In this document: positions 17,721 through 26,627 of the stretch, one piece after another
How the letters are laid out: every line of letters begins with the position of its first letter
Numbering within the stretch: position 1 is the first letter of the stretch
Assembly (NCBI GenBank): GCA_025463605.1
Contig: JAODAV010000015.1
Span: forward strand, 1-64,000
DNA from: Rhodoglobus sp.
Lineage (GTDB): Bacteria > Actinomycetota > Actinomycetes > Actinomycetales > Microbacteriaceae
Direction: 5' to 3'
Length of the DNA stretch: 64,000 nucleotides
Made by a program: the position numbers and the translations under genes
The notes under the pieces: generated by a model
Databases searched by the model: none
What the model was told of the DNA's origin: nothing
The model's input: only the letters and a program-made list of their open reading frames with translations

Positions 17721-19760
17721 CTAGTTGAGCCCGCGGCGGTCGAGCAGGGGCTGGATGTCGGCGTCGCGCCCGCGGAAGTCGCGGAACGCCTCGAGCGGGT
17801 CTTTCGATCCGCCCACGCCGAGGAGCCGCTGCCGGAACCGGTCGCCGTTCTCACGGGTCAGGCCGCCGTTCGCCTTGAACCACTCGACCGTGTCCGCGTC
17901 GAGCACTTCACTCCAGATGTACGAGTAGTACCCGGCGTCGTACGCCGACGTCGCGAACACGTGCTGGAAGTAGGTGCTCGAGTACCGCGTGGGTACCACG
18001 GGGTTGTCGAGCCCGATGGCGGTGAGCGCTTCGGCCTCGAACGCGGCGACGTCGGTGATCGAGTCATCCGCCGAGATTCGGTGCCAGGCCTGATCGAGCA
18101 GGGCCGCGGCGAGGTACTCCGAGGTCTGGAATCCCTCGTTGAACGCCGATGACGCCTGGATCTTCTCCACGAACTCCTTCGGCATGGGCTCACCGGTCTC
18201 GAAGTGCACCGCGTAGTTCTCGAGGATCTCAGGCCAGAGCATCCACATCTCGTTCACCTGGCTCGGGAACTCGACGAAGTCGCGGTACGTGTTTGTGCCC
18301 GCGAACTTGGGGTAGGTGACGCGCGCGAACAGTCCGTGCAGCGCGTGGCCGAACTCGTGGAAGAACGTGTTCACCTCGTCATAGGTGAGCAGGGTCGGCT
18401 CTCCGGCGGCGGGCTTGGGCACGTTGAGGTTGTTGGTGACGACGACCGGGTGATCGAGCAGCGTCGACTGGGAGATGAGTGAGTTCATCCAGGCGCCCCC
18501 GCGCTTCGAATCGCGCGTGTAGAGGTCGAGCGTGTAGAGCCCGACGGGGGAGCCGTCGTCGTTCCTCACCTCGAACACGCGCACGTCGGGGTGGTAAGCG
18601 GGAATGTCGTCACGCTCTGTGAACGTGATGCCGTAGAGCTTCGTAGCGGCGTAGAACACGCCGTCCTTGAGCACGCGCTCTGCCTCGAAGTACGGGCGCA
18701 TCTTCGACTCGTCGACGTCGTACTTGGCCGTGCGCACCTTCTCGGTGTAGAAAGCCCAGTCGGAAGCCTGCACCGCATGCCCGGCGATGGCCTCGAGGTC
18801 GGCCTGCTCGTCGCGCGCATTGCGCGCAGCGGGAACGGCGAGCTTGCCCAGCATCTCCGCGACATTCTCGGGATTCTTCGCGGTCTCGTCGGCGGTCACC
18901 CACGCGGCGTGCGAGTCGAATCCGAGCAGCTTCGCCCGCTCGGCGCGCAGACGCGTGATCTCGAGAACGAGCTGATTGTTGTCCCAGTCGTTGCTGCGCG
19001 TGCCGCGAGCGCGCGAGGCTTCCATGATGCGTGCGCGAGTCGCCGGGTCGGTTAGTCCTGAGAGGTAAGGATGCCCGGTCGGCAGCACGAGCGTGACGAG
19101 GTACTTCCCCTCGAGTCCGCGCTCTTTGGCTGCCTCGAGGGCGGCGGAGATCTCGCCCGGCTCGAGGCCCGCGAGGTCGGCCGGATCGTCGAGCACGACG
19201 GCGAGGTCGTTGGTGTCGGCGAGCAGGTTCTTCTCGAACCGGGTGGTGAGGGTGGAGAGCCGCTGGTTGTAGTCGCGGAGCTTCTCTTTCTGCGCATCGT
19301 CGAGGCCCGCGCCCGCCACGGTGAATTCGATGTAGTACCGCTCGATGAGGTACCGCGATTCGGCGTCACTGTACTCGTCTTCCGGGCGAAGGTCGTCGAG
19401 CTGATCGTGCAGGGTCTTAATGCGCCAGTAGAGCTGCGAGTCGAGCCTGATCGCGTCGTTGTGCGCGGCGAGCAGGGGAGCGATCTCCTCCTCGAGTTCG
19501 CTCGTGAAGTCGTTGCTGTCGGCCGATGCCTTGTTGAAGAACACCGTCGCGACTCGATCGAGCAACTGGCCGCTCTTCTCGAGAGGGATCATCGTGTTCT
19601 CGAATGTCGGCATGTCACGCCGCGCCGTGATCGAGCGGACCTCCGTGAGGTGCTCTTCCATTCCCTTCTCGAACGCCGGACGGTAGTGCTCGTCGGTGAT
19701 CTCGGCGAACGGCGGCATGCCATAGGGGAGGGTGCTGGGCTCGAAGAAGGGATTGGTCAT
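17721..19760 (-). CDS. M3 family metallopeptidase (peptidyl-dipeptidase Dcp/oligopeptidase A type)
   Basis: This 679-residue zinc peptidase has the catalytic motif HEFGHALH (H468-H472) in FFHEFGHALHGLF, and the third ligand region is in the downstream helix (EMWMLWPEILENYAVH). The length matches Dcp/OpdA proteins, with an N-terminal helical half and a C-terminal catalytic half. There is no signal peptide, so it acts in the cytoplasm, clearing peptides of protein turnover. The C-terminus (FRDFRGRDADIQPLLDRRG) is standard for the family. It is divergent from the methyltransferase with only 22 bp between start codons, so the two promoters must overlap or at least one lies in coding sequence. Confidence 0.94.
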   Translation of the reverse strand: MTNPFFEPSTLPYGMPPFAEITDEHYRPAFEKGMEEHLTEVRSITARRDMPTFENTMIPLEKSGQLLDRVATVFFNKASADSNDFTSELEEEIAPLLAAHNDAIRLDSQLYWRIKTLHDQLDDLRPEDEYSDAESRYLIERYYIEFTVAGAGLDDAQKEKLRDYNQRLSTLTTRFEKNLLADTNDLAVVLDDPADLAGLEPGEISAALEAAKERGLEGKYLVTLVLPTGHPYLSGLTDPATRARIMEASRARGTRSNDWDNNQLVLEITRLRAERAKLLGFDSHAAWVTADETAKNPENVAEMLGKLAVPAARNARDEQADLEAIAGHAVQASDWAFYTEKVRTAKYDVDESKMRPYFEAERVLKDGVFYAATKLYGITFTERDDIPAYHPDVRVFEVRNDDGSPVGLYTLDLYTRDSKRGGAWMNSLISQSTLLDHPVVVTNNLNVPKPAAGEPTLLTYDEVNTFFHEFGHALHGLFARVTYPKFAGTNTYRDFVEFPSQVNEMWMLWPEILENYAVHFETGEPMPKEFVEKIQASSAFNEGFQTSEYLAAALLDQAWHRISADDSITDVAAFEAEALTAIGLDNPVVPTRYSSTYFQHVFATSAYDAGYYSYIWSEVLDADTVEWFKANGGLTRENGDRFRQRLLGVGGSKDPLEAFRDFRGRDADIQPLLDRRGLN

Positions 19761-19782
19761 CGGCCCAGCCTATTCTCGAACT

Positions 19783-20598
19783 ATGACCGGCATCCCTGAC
19801 CGCCCTGCTCACGAGCGCTACTCCCACGGCCACCACGAGAGCGTGCTCAAGTCCCACACGTGGCGCACGATCGACAACTCCGCCGCCTATCTCGCCCCGC
19901 ACCTCTCGCCCGGCCTCGCCCTGCTCGATGTCGGCTGCGGCCCCGGCACCATAACGATCGAGTTCGCCGAGCGCCTCGCCCCCGGCCGCGTGGTGGGGCT
20001 GGATGCCTCGACCGAGGTCATCGAGAAGGCGCGAAGCGATTTCCGCCGCGAGAACCTGGAGTTCGTCACGGGCGACGCGTATGCGCTGCCGTTCGCGGAT
20101 GACACCTTCGACATCGTGCACGCGCACCAGACCCTGCAGCACGTCGCTGACCCCGTCGCGGTGCTGCGCGAGATGCGGCGCGTCGCGAAGCCCGGCGCAA
20201 TCGTCGCGGCGCGCGACGTCGACTACGACGGCACCATCTGGTACCCCGAGATATCCGCACTCGACGCGTGGCTCAGCTTGTACAAGCTCGTGCACCGCAG
20301 CAACGGCGGCGAGCCGAACGCGGGTCGGCGATTGAAGGCCTGGGCGCGCGAGGCCGGTTTCGAGCAGGTCGAGACGTCGGCATCCGTCTGGAATTTCTCG
20401 GACGCGACCGATCGCGAGTGGTGGGGGAGCATGTGGGAGGCCCGCGTGTTGCAGTCTGCGTTCGCCGGGGATGCCCTGGGCAAGGGTCTCGCGTCGCAGG
20501 AGCAACTCGAGCTCATCAGCCGCGGTTGGCGCGAATGGGCCGACTCTGAGGACGGTTGGCTCGCGATGGTGCACGGGGAGATCATCGCCCGGGCGTAG
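19783..20598 (+). CDS. Class I SAM-dependent methyltransferase
   Basis: This 271-residue protein has motif I LLDVGCGPGTIT (about residues 46-57), the acidic loop GLDASTEVIE, and the motif DTFDIVHAHQTLQHV. It is UbiE/arsenite-methyltransferase-like; the substrate is unknown. I chose the ATG at 19783 rather than an upstream in-frame start because the latter would lie within the divergent M3 gene. TATTCT (19771-19776) ends exactly 6 nt before the ATG with no ribosome site between, so the mRNA is probably leaderless. The C-terminal half (WGSMWEARVLQSAF; WREWADSEDGWLAMVHGEI) matches small actinobacterial methyltransferases. Confidence 0.88.
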   Translation: MTGIPDRPAHERYSHGHHESVLKSHTWRTIDNSAAYLAPHLSPGLALLDVGCGPGTITIEFAERLAPGRVVGLDASTEVIEKARSDFRRENLEFVTGDAYALPFADDTFDIVHAHQTLQHVADPVAVLREMRRVAKPGAIVAARDVDYDGTIWYPEISALDAWLSLYKLVHRSNGGEPNAGRRLKAWAREAGFEQVETSASVWNFSDATDREWWGSMWEARVLQSAFAGDALGKGLASQEQLELISRGWREWADSEDGWLAMVHGEIIARA

Positions 20599-20642
20599 CT
20601 CTCCGCCGGTTCATCGGGCTCGTGCAGGACCGGAAGTCCCCC

Positions 20643-20721
20643 TGCAAAGAACTCGTTGCAAAGAAACCAATGCAAAGATGTAGTTGCAAAGAAACCTTTG
20701 CAATGATACCTTTGCATTATG
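20643..20721 (+). repeat. Six 14-bp tandem repeats (TGCAAAGA-type) overlapping a leaderless promoter
   Basis: Units start at 20643, 20657, 20671, 20685, 20699 and 20713, exactly 14 bp apart. The first four begin TGCAAAGA, the fifth TGCAATGA, and the sixth TGCATTAT, which includes the ATG of the next gene (20719). A promoter fits inside: TTGCAA (20684-20689), 17 bp, TACCTT (20707-20712), then 6 nt to the ATG. The array runs straight into the ArsR-type gene, so it is most likely its own multi-site operator. Confidence 0.8.
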
Positions 20722-21432
20722 AGCACAACGGATAGCGAGCCCCGCGTCGACGGCACTGTCGCCGATACGGACGCGTCCGCCGCCGCCGACACCGCGACCC
20801 AGTCGGTTGTGGAGCCGGAGACCGAGACCACCGGCCCGACCGACCGGCAGCTCGACTTCGACAGTCTCAAGGCGCTCGCCCACCCGTTGCGCGTCGAGAT
20901 TCTCGACACGCTCTCGACCTACGGCCAGTTCACGGCGAGCGGACTCGCGGAGCGCCTGGGAGAGTCGAGCGGTGCCACGAGCTATCACTTGCGTCAGCTC
21001 GAACGTCACGGCTTCGTCCGCGAGGTCGAGGGCAAGGGCACCGGCCGGGAGCGCTGGTGGGAGCGGGTTCCCGGCGGCATCACGCTGTCCGCGGCCGGGC
21101 TCGAGGATACCCCCGCGGCGCGCGCCGCGACCAAGACGGTGATGCGGCAGTGGGAGCGCAATCGTTCCGCGCTGCTCACGGACTTCCAGGAGCGCGGATA
21201 CGACGAGCTGACCCCGGAATGGCTCGAAAGCACGACCGTTTCCACCGTCAACCTGAGGCTGACCCGCGAGCAGCTCAAGGAGGTCGTCGACCTCTGGACA
21301 AAGTACTCCGACGAAATCCTCGATAAGTACCGTGGCCAGAACCCGCCCGGTTCCCGTCCCGTCCAACTCCATTTCAACGCATTCCCCGTGCTCGATGGGG
21401 AAGAGACAATTTCCGCCCCCGAGGAGGCCTGA
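20719..21432 (+). CDS. ArsR-type winged-helix transcriptional regulator
   Basis: This 237-residue protein starts with a disordered acidic/Ala-rich segment of about 45 residues. An ArsR/HTH_20 domain follows (FDSLKALAHPLRVEILDTL; GLAERLGESSGATSYHLRQL; HGFVREVEGKGTGRERWW), then a helical C-terminal part with EQLKEVVDLW. No Cys pair for metal sensing is seen. There is no ribosome site; the ATG is inside the last unit of the upstream 14-bp repeat array and 6 nt after TACCTT, so the transcript is probably leaderless and autoregulated. A small gene follows 4 bp after its stop and is likely co-transcribed. Confidence 0.86.
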   Translation: MSTTDSEPRVDGTVADTDASAAADTATQSVVEPETETTGPTDRQLDFDSLKALAHPLRVEILDTLSTYGQFTASGLAERLGESSGATSYHLRQLERHGFVREVEGKGTGRERWWERVPGGITLSAAGLEDTPAARAATKTVMRQWERNRSALLTDFQERGYDELTPEWLESTTVSTVNLRLTREQLKEVVDLWTKYSDEILDKYRGQNPPGSRPVQLHFNAFPVLDGEETISAPEEA

Positions 21433-21436
21433 AGAC

Positions 21437-21775
21437 ATGACCATTCTGCTCGAGAAGACGACACCGATCGTTCGCCAGAACCCCACCGCGATGTCAGTGG
21501 ATGACCGTAACTTTGACCTTGACGAAGAGGTGAAAACGATGACCGTGACGACTGCTTTCGACCGCCTGATCGACGCCCCCGCAGGGCGCCGCGCTCGCCC
21601 GCACGGCGTTGACCGCCTGGTCATGCGCCTTAGCCTGGCGATGCTGATCTGGGCACGCGAGCGCGCAGAGCGCGACGCGGTGTCCCACGACGAGCGTGTG
21701 CTCCGCATCAGTCAGGTCCGCGCCACCCAGAGGCGTGAGCACGATGCCGCCCTGCGTGCGGCCCGCGTCCGCTAG
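21437..21775 (+). CDS. Small protein co-transcribed with the ArsR-type regulator
   Basis: This 112-residue protein of unknown function begins MTILLEKTTPIV four bases after the regulator's stop, with GGAGGCC of the preceding coding end available as a ribosome site. The C-terminal half is a predicted amphipathic helix rich in Arg and Glu (LVMRLSLAMLIWARERAERD and onward). There is no signal peptide and no convincing membrane span. The tight coupling suggests it works with, or is controlled by, the upstream regulator. An internal ATG (MTVTTAFDRL) could give a shorter form. I do not recognise a named family. Confidence 0.7.
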   Translation: MTILLEKTTPIVRQNPTAMSVDDRNFDLDEEVKTMTVTTAFDRLIDAPAGRRARPHGVDRLVMRLSLAMLIWARERAERDAVSHDERVLRISQVRATQRREHDAALRAARVR

Positions 21776-21957
21776 CGGACCCTACCGACCCCAGCCCCGA
21801 CGATCCAGCCTCGAACTCGAGGCGCGGCGACCACGTGCACCGGCGTCCTAGCGCCACCTCCTGTGCAGGATTCATCCATCGCCGCGGATCGCCGGGGCTG
21901 GTCCTTCTGTGGCTCGACCGCCGCGCCGACCCCGCGCCCTCGCTTGTGGAAAGCCGC

Positions 21958-22185
21958 TTAGTCGGCGTCCTCAACGGTCACGAGGCCATCGTGGCCCACC
22001 CGGATCGTTGTGCCATCGTCGAGTTCGAGCACCGGGCGGCCTTCGAGCCACGTGAGCGTCCAGCGCCATCCGGTGGTCTCCACGCCCGCCAGTTCGGACT
22101 CGACGCGCGCTATCGCGGCGAGCACGGCATCCGGCAGCGTCGTTGGCGCAATGGCGCCCACGTTCCAGCGCGTGCCGAGCTGCAT
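21958..22185 (-). CDS. Hypothetical 75-residue protein downstream of the acetyltransferase
   Basis: This short acidic protein starts MQLGTRWNVGAIAPTTLP and ends TTIRVGHDGLVTVEDAD. Its ATG overlaps the stop of the GNAT gene (TGATG), indicating translational coupling at the end of the valS-GNAT transcript. A longer open frame reaches 22278 but would run inside the GNAT gene and was not chosen. No motif was recognised. The 182 bp between this gene and 21775 hold no visible gene or clear signal. Confidence 0.7.
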   Translation of the reverse strand: MQLGTRWNVGAIAPTTLPDAVLAAIARVESELAGVETTGWRWTLTWLEGRPVLELDDGTTIRVGHDGLVTVEDAD

Positions 22186-22625
22186 CAGGTGCCCCGTTCG
22201 TAGGTGACCCACGTCGTGCGCTTCGCGACGCGGTCGTAGACCTTCTGGGCGCGCAGGTTGTCCTCCGCCGTGATCCACCGCAGGGTGCCTCCGCCGTCGG
22301 ATGCCGCACGGTCGGCCACGGCGTCGATGAGCGCCTCACCCGTACCCGAGCCGCGATGGGCGGGCTGCACGTAGAGGTCGTCGAGGAACCAGGCCGCGCC
22401 CGCCGTGAAGGTGTCGGGCAGCTGGCGGTAGTGCGCGAAACCGACGACCGCGCCCTCATCTACCGCGACGACCGCGCAGACCTCGGATTCGGCATCCATG
22501 AGCCATGCCCACACGCCGTCGAGCACTCGATCCTCGAACGCGGTCTCGTAGAAGTCGCCGTACTCGGTGAAAAGGCGGCGCCACGCGTCACGGTCGCCTT
22601 CACGGATGTCACGCACGTCACTCAA
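22185..22625 (-). CDS. GNAT family N-acetyltransferase
   Basis: This 146-residue protein has the GNAT fold. It starts MSDVRDIREGDRDAWRRLF, carries the beta4 strand DLYVQPAHRGSGTGEALI with the acetyl-CoA pyrophosphate loop (Q-x-x-x-G-x-G/A type: HRGSGTG), and ends with a typical KVYDRVAKRTTWVTYERGT strand region. The acceptor substrate is unknown. It overlaps the valS stop by 8 bp and the next small gene by 1 bp, so it is translated as part of the valS operon. Confidence 0.88.
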   Translation of the reverse strand: MSDVRDIREGDRDAWRRLFTEYGDFYETAFEDRVLDGVWAWLMDAESEVCAVVAVDEGAVVGFAHYRQLPDTFTAGAAWFLDDLYVQPAHRGSGTGEALIDAVADRAASDGGGTLRWITAEDNLRAQKVYDRVAKRTTWVTYERGT

Positions 22626-25170
22626 TCGGCACCTCCGCCAGCACGATGTCGCGCACCTCGATCTCGTCCGCTTCGACGAACTCTACGCTCGCGATGCGGC
22701 CCACTGCACGCAGGTCGTCGAGACCCCCGCGCAGGATGGCCGGTCCCGCGATCGTGGCCGACACGACATCGGTCTTCTGCGATGCCTTGGCGTCGGTTTT
22801 CGCGCGCCGGATGCCGATGAGAGTTTCGCTCACGGCACCGAGCAGCCCGGTCGGGGCAACCTCGACGCCGAGGTCCTCCACCGTGGGCCAGGCGGCGATG
22901 TGCACCGATCCCTCGTGGGTCCAGCTCCACACTTCCTCGGTCGCGAACGGAAGGTAGGGGGCGAAGAGGCGAAGCAGCGCGTCGATCGCGGTGCGGAGCG
23001 CTGTGACGGCGCTTGCCTGGGCCTCGGGGGTCGCGGCGCCGTACGCCCGCTCTTTCACGAGTTCCAGGTAGTCGTCGCAGAAGGTCCAGAAGAACTGCTC
23101 AGCGCTCTCGAGTGCGCGGGCGTGGTCATAGCCCTCGAGGGCTGTCGTAGCGGTGGCGATCACGGCACCGAGCTCGGCGAGCATGTCGAGGTCGAGGGGT
23201 TCCGTGACCGCGCCCCGGGCGTCCGGGAACGAGTACACGAACTTCGCCGCGTTCAGCACCTTGATCGCGAGCCGTCGGCCGATCTTGATCTGCTTCGGGT
23301 TCTGCGGGTCGAAAGCTGCGTCGGTGCCGAGCCGGCTCGACGCCGCCCAGTAGCGCACCGCATCCGAGCCGTGCTCATCGAGCATTCCCTTGGGAGTGAC
23401 GACATTGCCTTTCGACTTTGACATCTTCTTGCGGTCGGGGTCGACGATGAAGCCGGAGATGCCGGCGTTCTGCCACGGGACGGTGTGGTGTTCCAGTTCG
23501 GCGCGCAGCACCGTCGAGAAGAGCCACGTGCGGATGATGTCCTGACCCTGGCTGCGCAATGAGTACGGAAACACGAGGTCGAACAGCTCCGGGTCCGTCT
23601 CCCAGCCGCCCGCGATCTGCGGGGTGAGGGAGGAGGTGGCCCAGGTGTCCATGATGTCGAGCTCACCGACGAAGGTCGTGCCTCGGTGCGCTTCGGTGAA
23701 GCCGGGCGGCACATCCGAGGAGGGATCGATCGGAAGGGCATCCTCGGAGGGAACGATCGGTTCGCCCTTTTCACCGTTCGCGTCGAGGTGGTACCAGACC
23801 GGGATGGGCACGCCGAAGAACCGCTGCCGCGAGATGAGCCAGTCGCCCGTGAGCCCGCCGACCCAGTTCTCGTAGCGAACCCTCATGTGCTCAGGCGTGA
23901 AACCGATCTGCCTGCCAGCGTCGATGAGCCGAGCTCGCAGTGCCTCGTCGCGCGCGCCGTTCGAGATGTACCACTGGCGCGTCGAGATGATCTCGAGCGG
24001 CTTGTCACCCTTCTCGTAGAACTTCACGGCGTGGGTGATGGGCTTCGGGTCGCCGATGAGTTCACCGCTCTCGCGCAGCAACTCGACCACGCGCGCCTTG
24101 GCGCTGAACACCGTCTTGCCCACGAGCTCGCCGTACGCTGCTTTCGCGGCATCCGAGGCGATCGCGTCCGGTGCGTCGGCGACGATGCGTCCGTCGGGTC
24201 CGATGATCGTGCGGTTGGGGAGGTCGAGCTCGCGCCACCACACGACATCGGTCACGTCGCCGAAGGTGCAGATCATCGCGATGCCGGTGCCCTTGTCCTG
24301 CTGGGCGAGGTGGTGGGCCACGATGGGCACCTCGACGCCGAATAGGGGCGTCGTGACGGTCGTGCCGAACAGCGCCTTGTAACGGGGGTCATCAGGATGC
24401 GCGACAAGAGCCACGCACGCCGGGAGCAGTTCCGGCCGCGTCGTCTCGATCTCGATCGTGGACCCGTCGGGCTTGTGGAATGCCACGCGGTGGTAGGCCG
24501 CTGGCTGCTCCTTGTCTTCGAGCTCAGCTTGCGCGACCGCGGTACGGAAGGTGATATCCCACAGAGTCGGCGCCTCCGCCTGGTATGCCTCGCCGCGGGC
24601 GAGGTTGCGCAGGAAAGCACGCTGGGCGGCGAGTTGAGCCTCGGGCCCGATCGTGCGATACGTGAGGCTCCAGTCGACGCTGAGGCCCAACTGGCGCCAC
24701 AGGTCTTCGAATTGCTTCTCATCCTCGGCGGTGAGGGTCTCGCACAGCTCGATGAAATTGCGTCGGGAGACCGGGAGCTGGTCTTGTGCCTTGCCGCTCG
24801 AGCCTTCGCCGCCCTGCAGCGGCGGCACGAAGTCGGGGTCGTAGGGGAGCGTGGGGTCGCACCGCACGCCGTAGTAGTTCTGCACGCGGCGCTCGGTGGG
24901 CAGACCGTTGTCGTCCCAGCCCATCGGGTAGAACAGGGTCTTGCCGCGCATCCTCTGGAATCGAGCCGCAAGATCCATGTGGGTGTAGCTGAAGACGTGC
25001 CCGATGTGCAGGCTGCCGGATGCCGTCGGCGGGGGAGTGTCGATGGAGAAGATGTTCTCCTTCGTAGCCGCATCCCGATCGAACCGGTGGGCGCCGTTGG
25101 CCTCCCAGATCGGGGACCACTTGTCTTCCAGGCCCTCGAGGGCGGGTCTCTCAGGAATGGCAGCGGCCAT
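22618..25170 (-). CDS. valS: Valyl-tRNA synthetase
   Basis: This 850-residue class I synthetase charges tRNA-Val. The HIGH motif is H55-H58 (GSLHIGHVFS) and KMSKS is at 582-586 (KKMSKSKGN). An editing (CP1) domain sits between them, and the anticodon-binding helical domain follows KMSKS. It lacks the long C-terminal coiled-coil of the usual bacterial ValS and resembles the more compact archaeal-type ValS found in many actinobacteria. I set the start at the ATG at 25170, with GGAG 8 nt upstream; the longer open frame lacks coding character. The first downstream gene overlaps by 8 bp. Confidence 0.95.
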   Translation of the reverse strand: MAAAIPERPALEGLEDKWSPIWEANGAHRFDRDAATKENIFSIDTPPPTASGSLHIGHVFSYTHMDLAARFQRMRGKTLFYPMGWDDNGLPTERRVQNYYGVRCDPTLPYDPDFVPPLQGGEGSSGKAQDQLPVSRRNFIELCETLTAEDEKQFEDLWRQLGLSVDWSLTYRTIGPEAQLAAQRAFLRNLARGEAYQAEAPTLWDITFRTAVAQAELEDKEQPAAYHRVAFHKPDGSTIEIETTRPELLPACVALVAHPDDPRYKALFGTTVTTPLFGVEVPIVAHHLAQQDKGTGIAMICTFGDVTDVVWWRELDLPNRTIIGPDGRIVADAPDAIASDAAKAAYGELVGKTVFSAKARVVELLRESGELIGDPKPITHAVKFYEKGDKPLEIISTRQWYISNGARDEALRARLIDAGRQIGFTPEHMRVRYENWVGGLTGDWLISRQRFFGVPIPVWYHLDANGEKGEPIVPSEDALPIDPSSDVPPGFTEAHRGTTFVGELDIMDTWATSSLTPQIAGGWETDPELFDLVFPYSLRSQGQDIIRTWLFSTVLRAELEHHTVPWQNAGISGFIVDPDRKKMSKSKGNVVTPKGMLDEHGSDAVRYWAASSRLGTDAAFDPQNPKQIKIGRRLAIKVLNAAKFVYSFPDARGAVTEPLDLDMLAELGAVIATATTALEGYDHARALESAEQFFWTFCDDYLELVKERAYGAATPEAQASAVTALRTAIDALLRLFAPYLPFATEEVWSWTHEGSVHIAAWPTVEDLGVEVAPTGLLGAVSETLIGIRRAKTDAKASQKTDVVSATIAGPAILRGGLDDLRAVGRIASVEFVEADEIEVRDIVLAEVPIE

Positions 25171-25195
25171 GATTGTGCTCCGGTTCGATATGTGC

Positions 25196-25244
25196 GGCAC
25201 CGAGTCGGTGATGAGGTGCCTGAGTGTGCGGTTGCTCGATTCTA
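25196..25244 (-). promoter_or_regulatory. valS promoter -10 and leader hairpin
   Basis: On the minus strand TAGAAT (25239-25244) is a good -10, with no clear -35. The roughly 65-nt leader contains GGCACC...GGTGCC (25196-25220) with an alternative inner palindrome CACCGAGTCGGTG. There is no T-box sequence. The two mutually exclusive pairings are suggestive but unproven as regulation. Confidence 0.4.
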
Positions 25245-25377
25245 CCGTGGGGCGCTCGTGCGAGCCGCGCAGCCCACTCATGGCCGAAACATGTGGTGAA
25301 AGCGGCACAGAAGTACTCCGTCGGGGTGGTCCTATTCGCGTGCGCGGTGGCCACCCGCATCCCGCTAGCATCTGACC

Positions 25378-25908
25378 ATGTCCGACGATCCGCGTCCACG
25401 AGCTAGATCGACGCCGCGGGTTTTGGATTTTCGCATTGTCAGGTGGTACTTCAAACTTCTCTATGCCGCCGGAGTGTGGGTTGCGGGCTATCCCGTAATC
25501 GGGATCTTCGCGCTGCTGTCTGCACCCTCGATATTCGGGAGTGTGGGCAACTCCCTCGTGACACTCGCAGGCATTATTCTCGGTGCTCGAATCTTTCGAG
25601 GCAAAGACGAGCCGGTTGCGCCGCGGCGCCCTTGGTGGCGAATGACGGCCCGACGCACGCTCAGCCGGGTAGTTGGCATCATCGCCGTGGTGAGCGTTCT
25701 ATCCACGGTGGCGGTCTTCATCGGTGCCGCGATCGGTTCGGAGCCGTCAATTCGAGCGTTGGACCGGATCACGCTTCAGGACGGCGTCGTGAGCACCATA
25801 TTCGCTGCGGTGCTCGCGTTCCTCTACTTGAACTCCGCGGCGCGCCTTCCGAAGCCCTCGAGGCGCACACGTGCACCCAAGTTCAAGCCGCGCATGAAGT
25901 TGCAGTAG
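25378..25908 (+). CDS. Hypothetical membrane protein, divergent from valS
   Basis: This 176-residue protein has about four hydrophobic segments (FKLLYAAGVWVAGYPVIGIF; NSLVTLAGIILGARIF; VVGIIAVVSVLSTVAVFIG; the segment VVSTIFAAVLAFLYL) with basic loops and a very basic tail (RRTRAPKFKPRMK). There is no recognised family. TAGCAT (25366-25371) lies exactly 6 nt before the ATG with no ribosome site, suggesting a leaderless transcript. It is convergent with the Thr/Pro-rich protein gene at 26013, with 104 bp between stops. Confidence 0.75.
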   Translation: MSDDPRPRARSTPRVLDFRIVRWYFKLLYAAGVWVAGYPVIGIFALLSAPSIFGSVGNSLVTLAGIILGARIFRGKDEPVAPRRPWWRMTARRTLSRVVGIIAVVSVLSTVAVFIGAAIGSEPSIRALDRITLQDGVVSTIFAAVLAFLYLNSAARLPKPSRRTRAPKFKPRMKLQ

Positions 25909-26012
25909 GTCGTACTGGCAGTTTGTCCCGTCGGCGATGCCGGTCCTGCCGCGATGGCGATGCCCACTGTGCCAAATTGTGGATAACCGGTGCCCGCTCG
26001 TACGGAGCGTGT

Positions 26013-26627
26013 TCAGGGCAGGTGGCGGTAGATCACGCCCGTCGCGCTCAAGGTGCGGCCCTCGGCGTCTTCGATTGTGACTGTGTAGCTCTGGCTTTCG
26101 AGCGAGCACGGGAACCGAAGTGAGAGGTAGAGGCCCGATCCGGGGAGGTCGGAGACCTCCGGGTTGAGTTTGGCGTCGTCGGTATCGATACCGATATAGG
26201 CGGCGATCGCCTGATCGCTTCCCCACACGAAGCTGATCGGCGCGTCCGACGCGGTGTCTTCGCAGGTCGCATACGGCTGGATCGCAAGGTGATTGAACGT
26301 GGGTCCCTCGTACGGCGCGGGAGGCGTCACCGGCGGCGGCACCGGAGGGGCGGCCGTCGGGGTTGGCGTGCGAGTAGGGGCAGGGGTGGACCCGACAAGC
26401 GTCGGAGCGGGAGTTGGCGTGCTGCTCCGGGTGGGCGCAGGAGTCGAGCTGGTGCTTGCGCCCGAATGTGTCGGCGTCGGGCCGGATGCACCTGTTTGGC
26501 CCGCTGCCGACTGAGACAGGATGATCAGCGTCGTGACGATCGCGAGCGCCAGCACGACCGCGACGGCGCCGAGCGTGAGCAGCATCGGACGGTTCGGAGT
26601 GCCCTGCGGGCCAGCAGGAGTCGTCAT
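26013..26627 (-). CDS. Single-pass membrane protein with Thr/Pro linker and small extracytoplasmic domain
   Basis: This 204-residue protein has a short cytoplasmic N-terminus, one membrane helix (about residues 15-38, LLTLGAVAVVLALAIVTTLI), a linker of about 65 residues made of Thr, Pro, Ser and Ala, and a C-terminal domain of about 95 residues with two Cys (YATCEDTASD; RFPCSLESQ) that may form a disulfide. GAGGAAAG precedes the ATG. The layout and the last domain resemble the protein at 29561-30247, so the two look like diverged paralogs flanking the two-component system. Function unknown; it is probably a surface protein. Confidence 0.78.
   Translation of the reverse strand: MTTPAGPQGTPNRPMLLTLGAVAVVLALAIVTTLIILSQSAAGQTGASGPTPTHSGASTSSTPAPTRSSTPTPAPTLVGSTPAPTRTPTPTAAPPVPPPVTPPAPYEGPTFNHLAIQPYATCEDTASDAPISFVWGSDQAIAAYIGIDTDDAKLNPEVSDLPGSGLYLSLRFPCSLESQSYTVTIEDAEGRTLSATGVIYRHLP

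Noticed and set aside
20643-20721. CRISPR-like array
   Set aside because: The repeats are directly adjacent 14-mers with no spacers and no cas genes are nearby; it is an operator-type tandem repeat.
22618-25170. Isoleucyl rather than valyl specificity
   Set aside because: A separate ileS with its own Ile T-box is present at 34245, and the length and motif context of this protein fit compact ValS.
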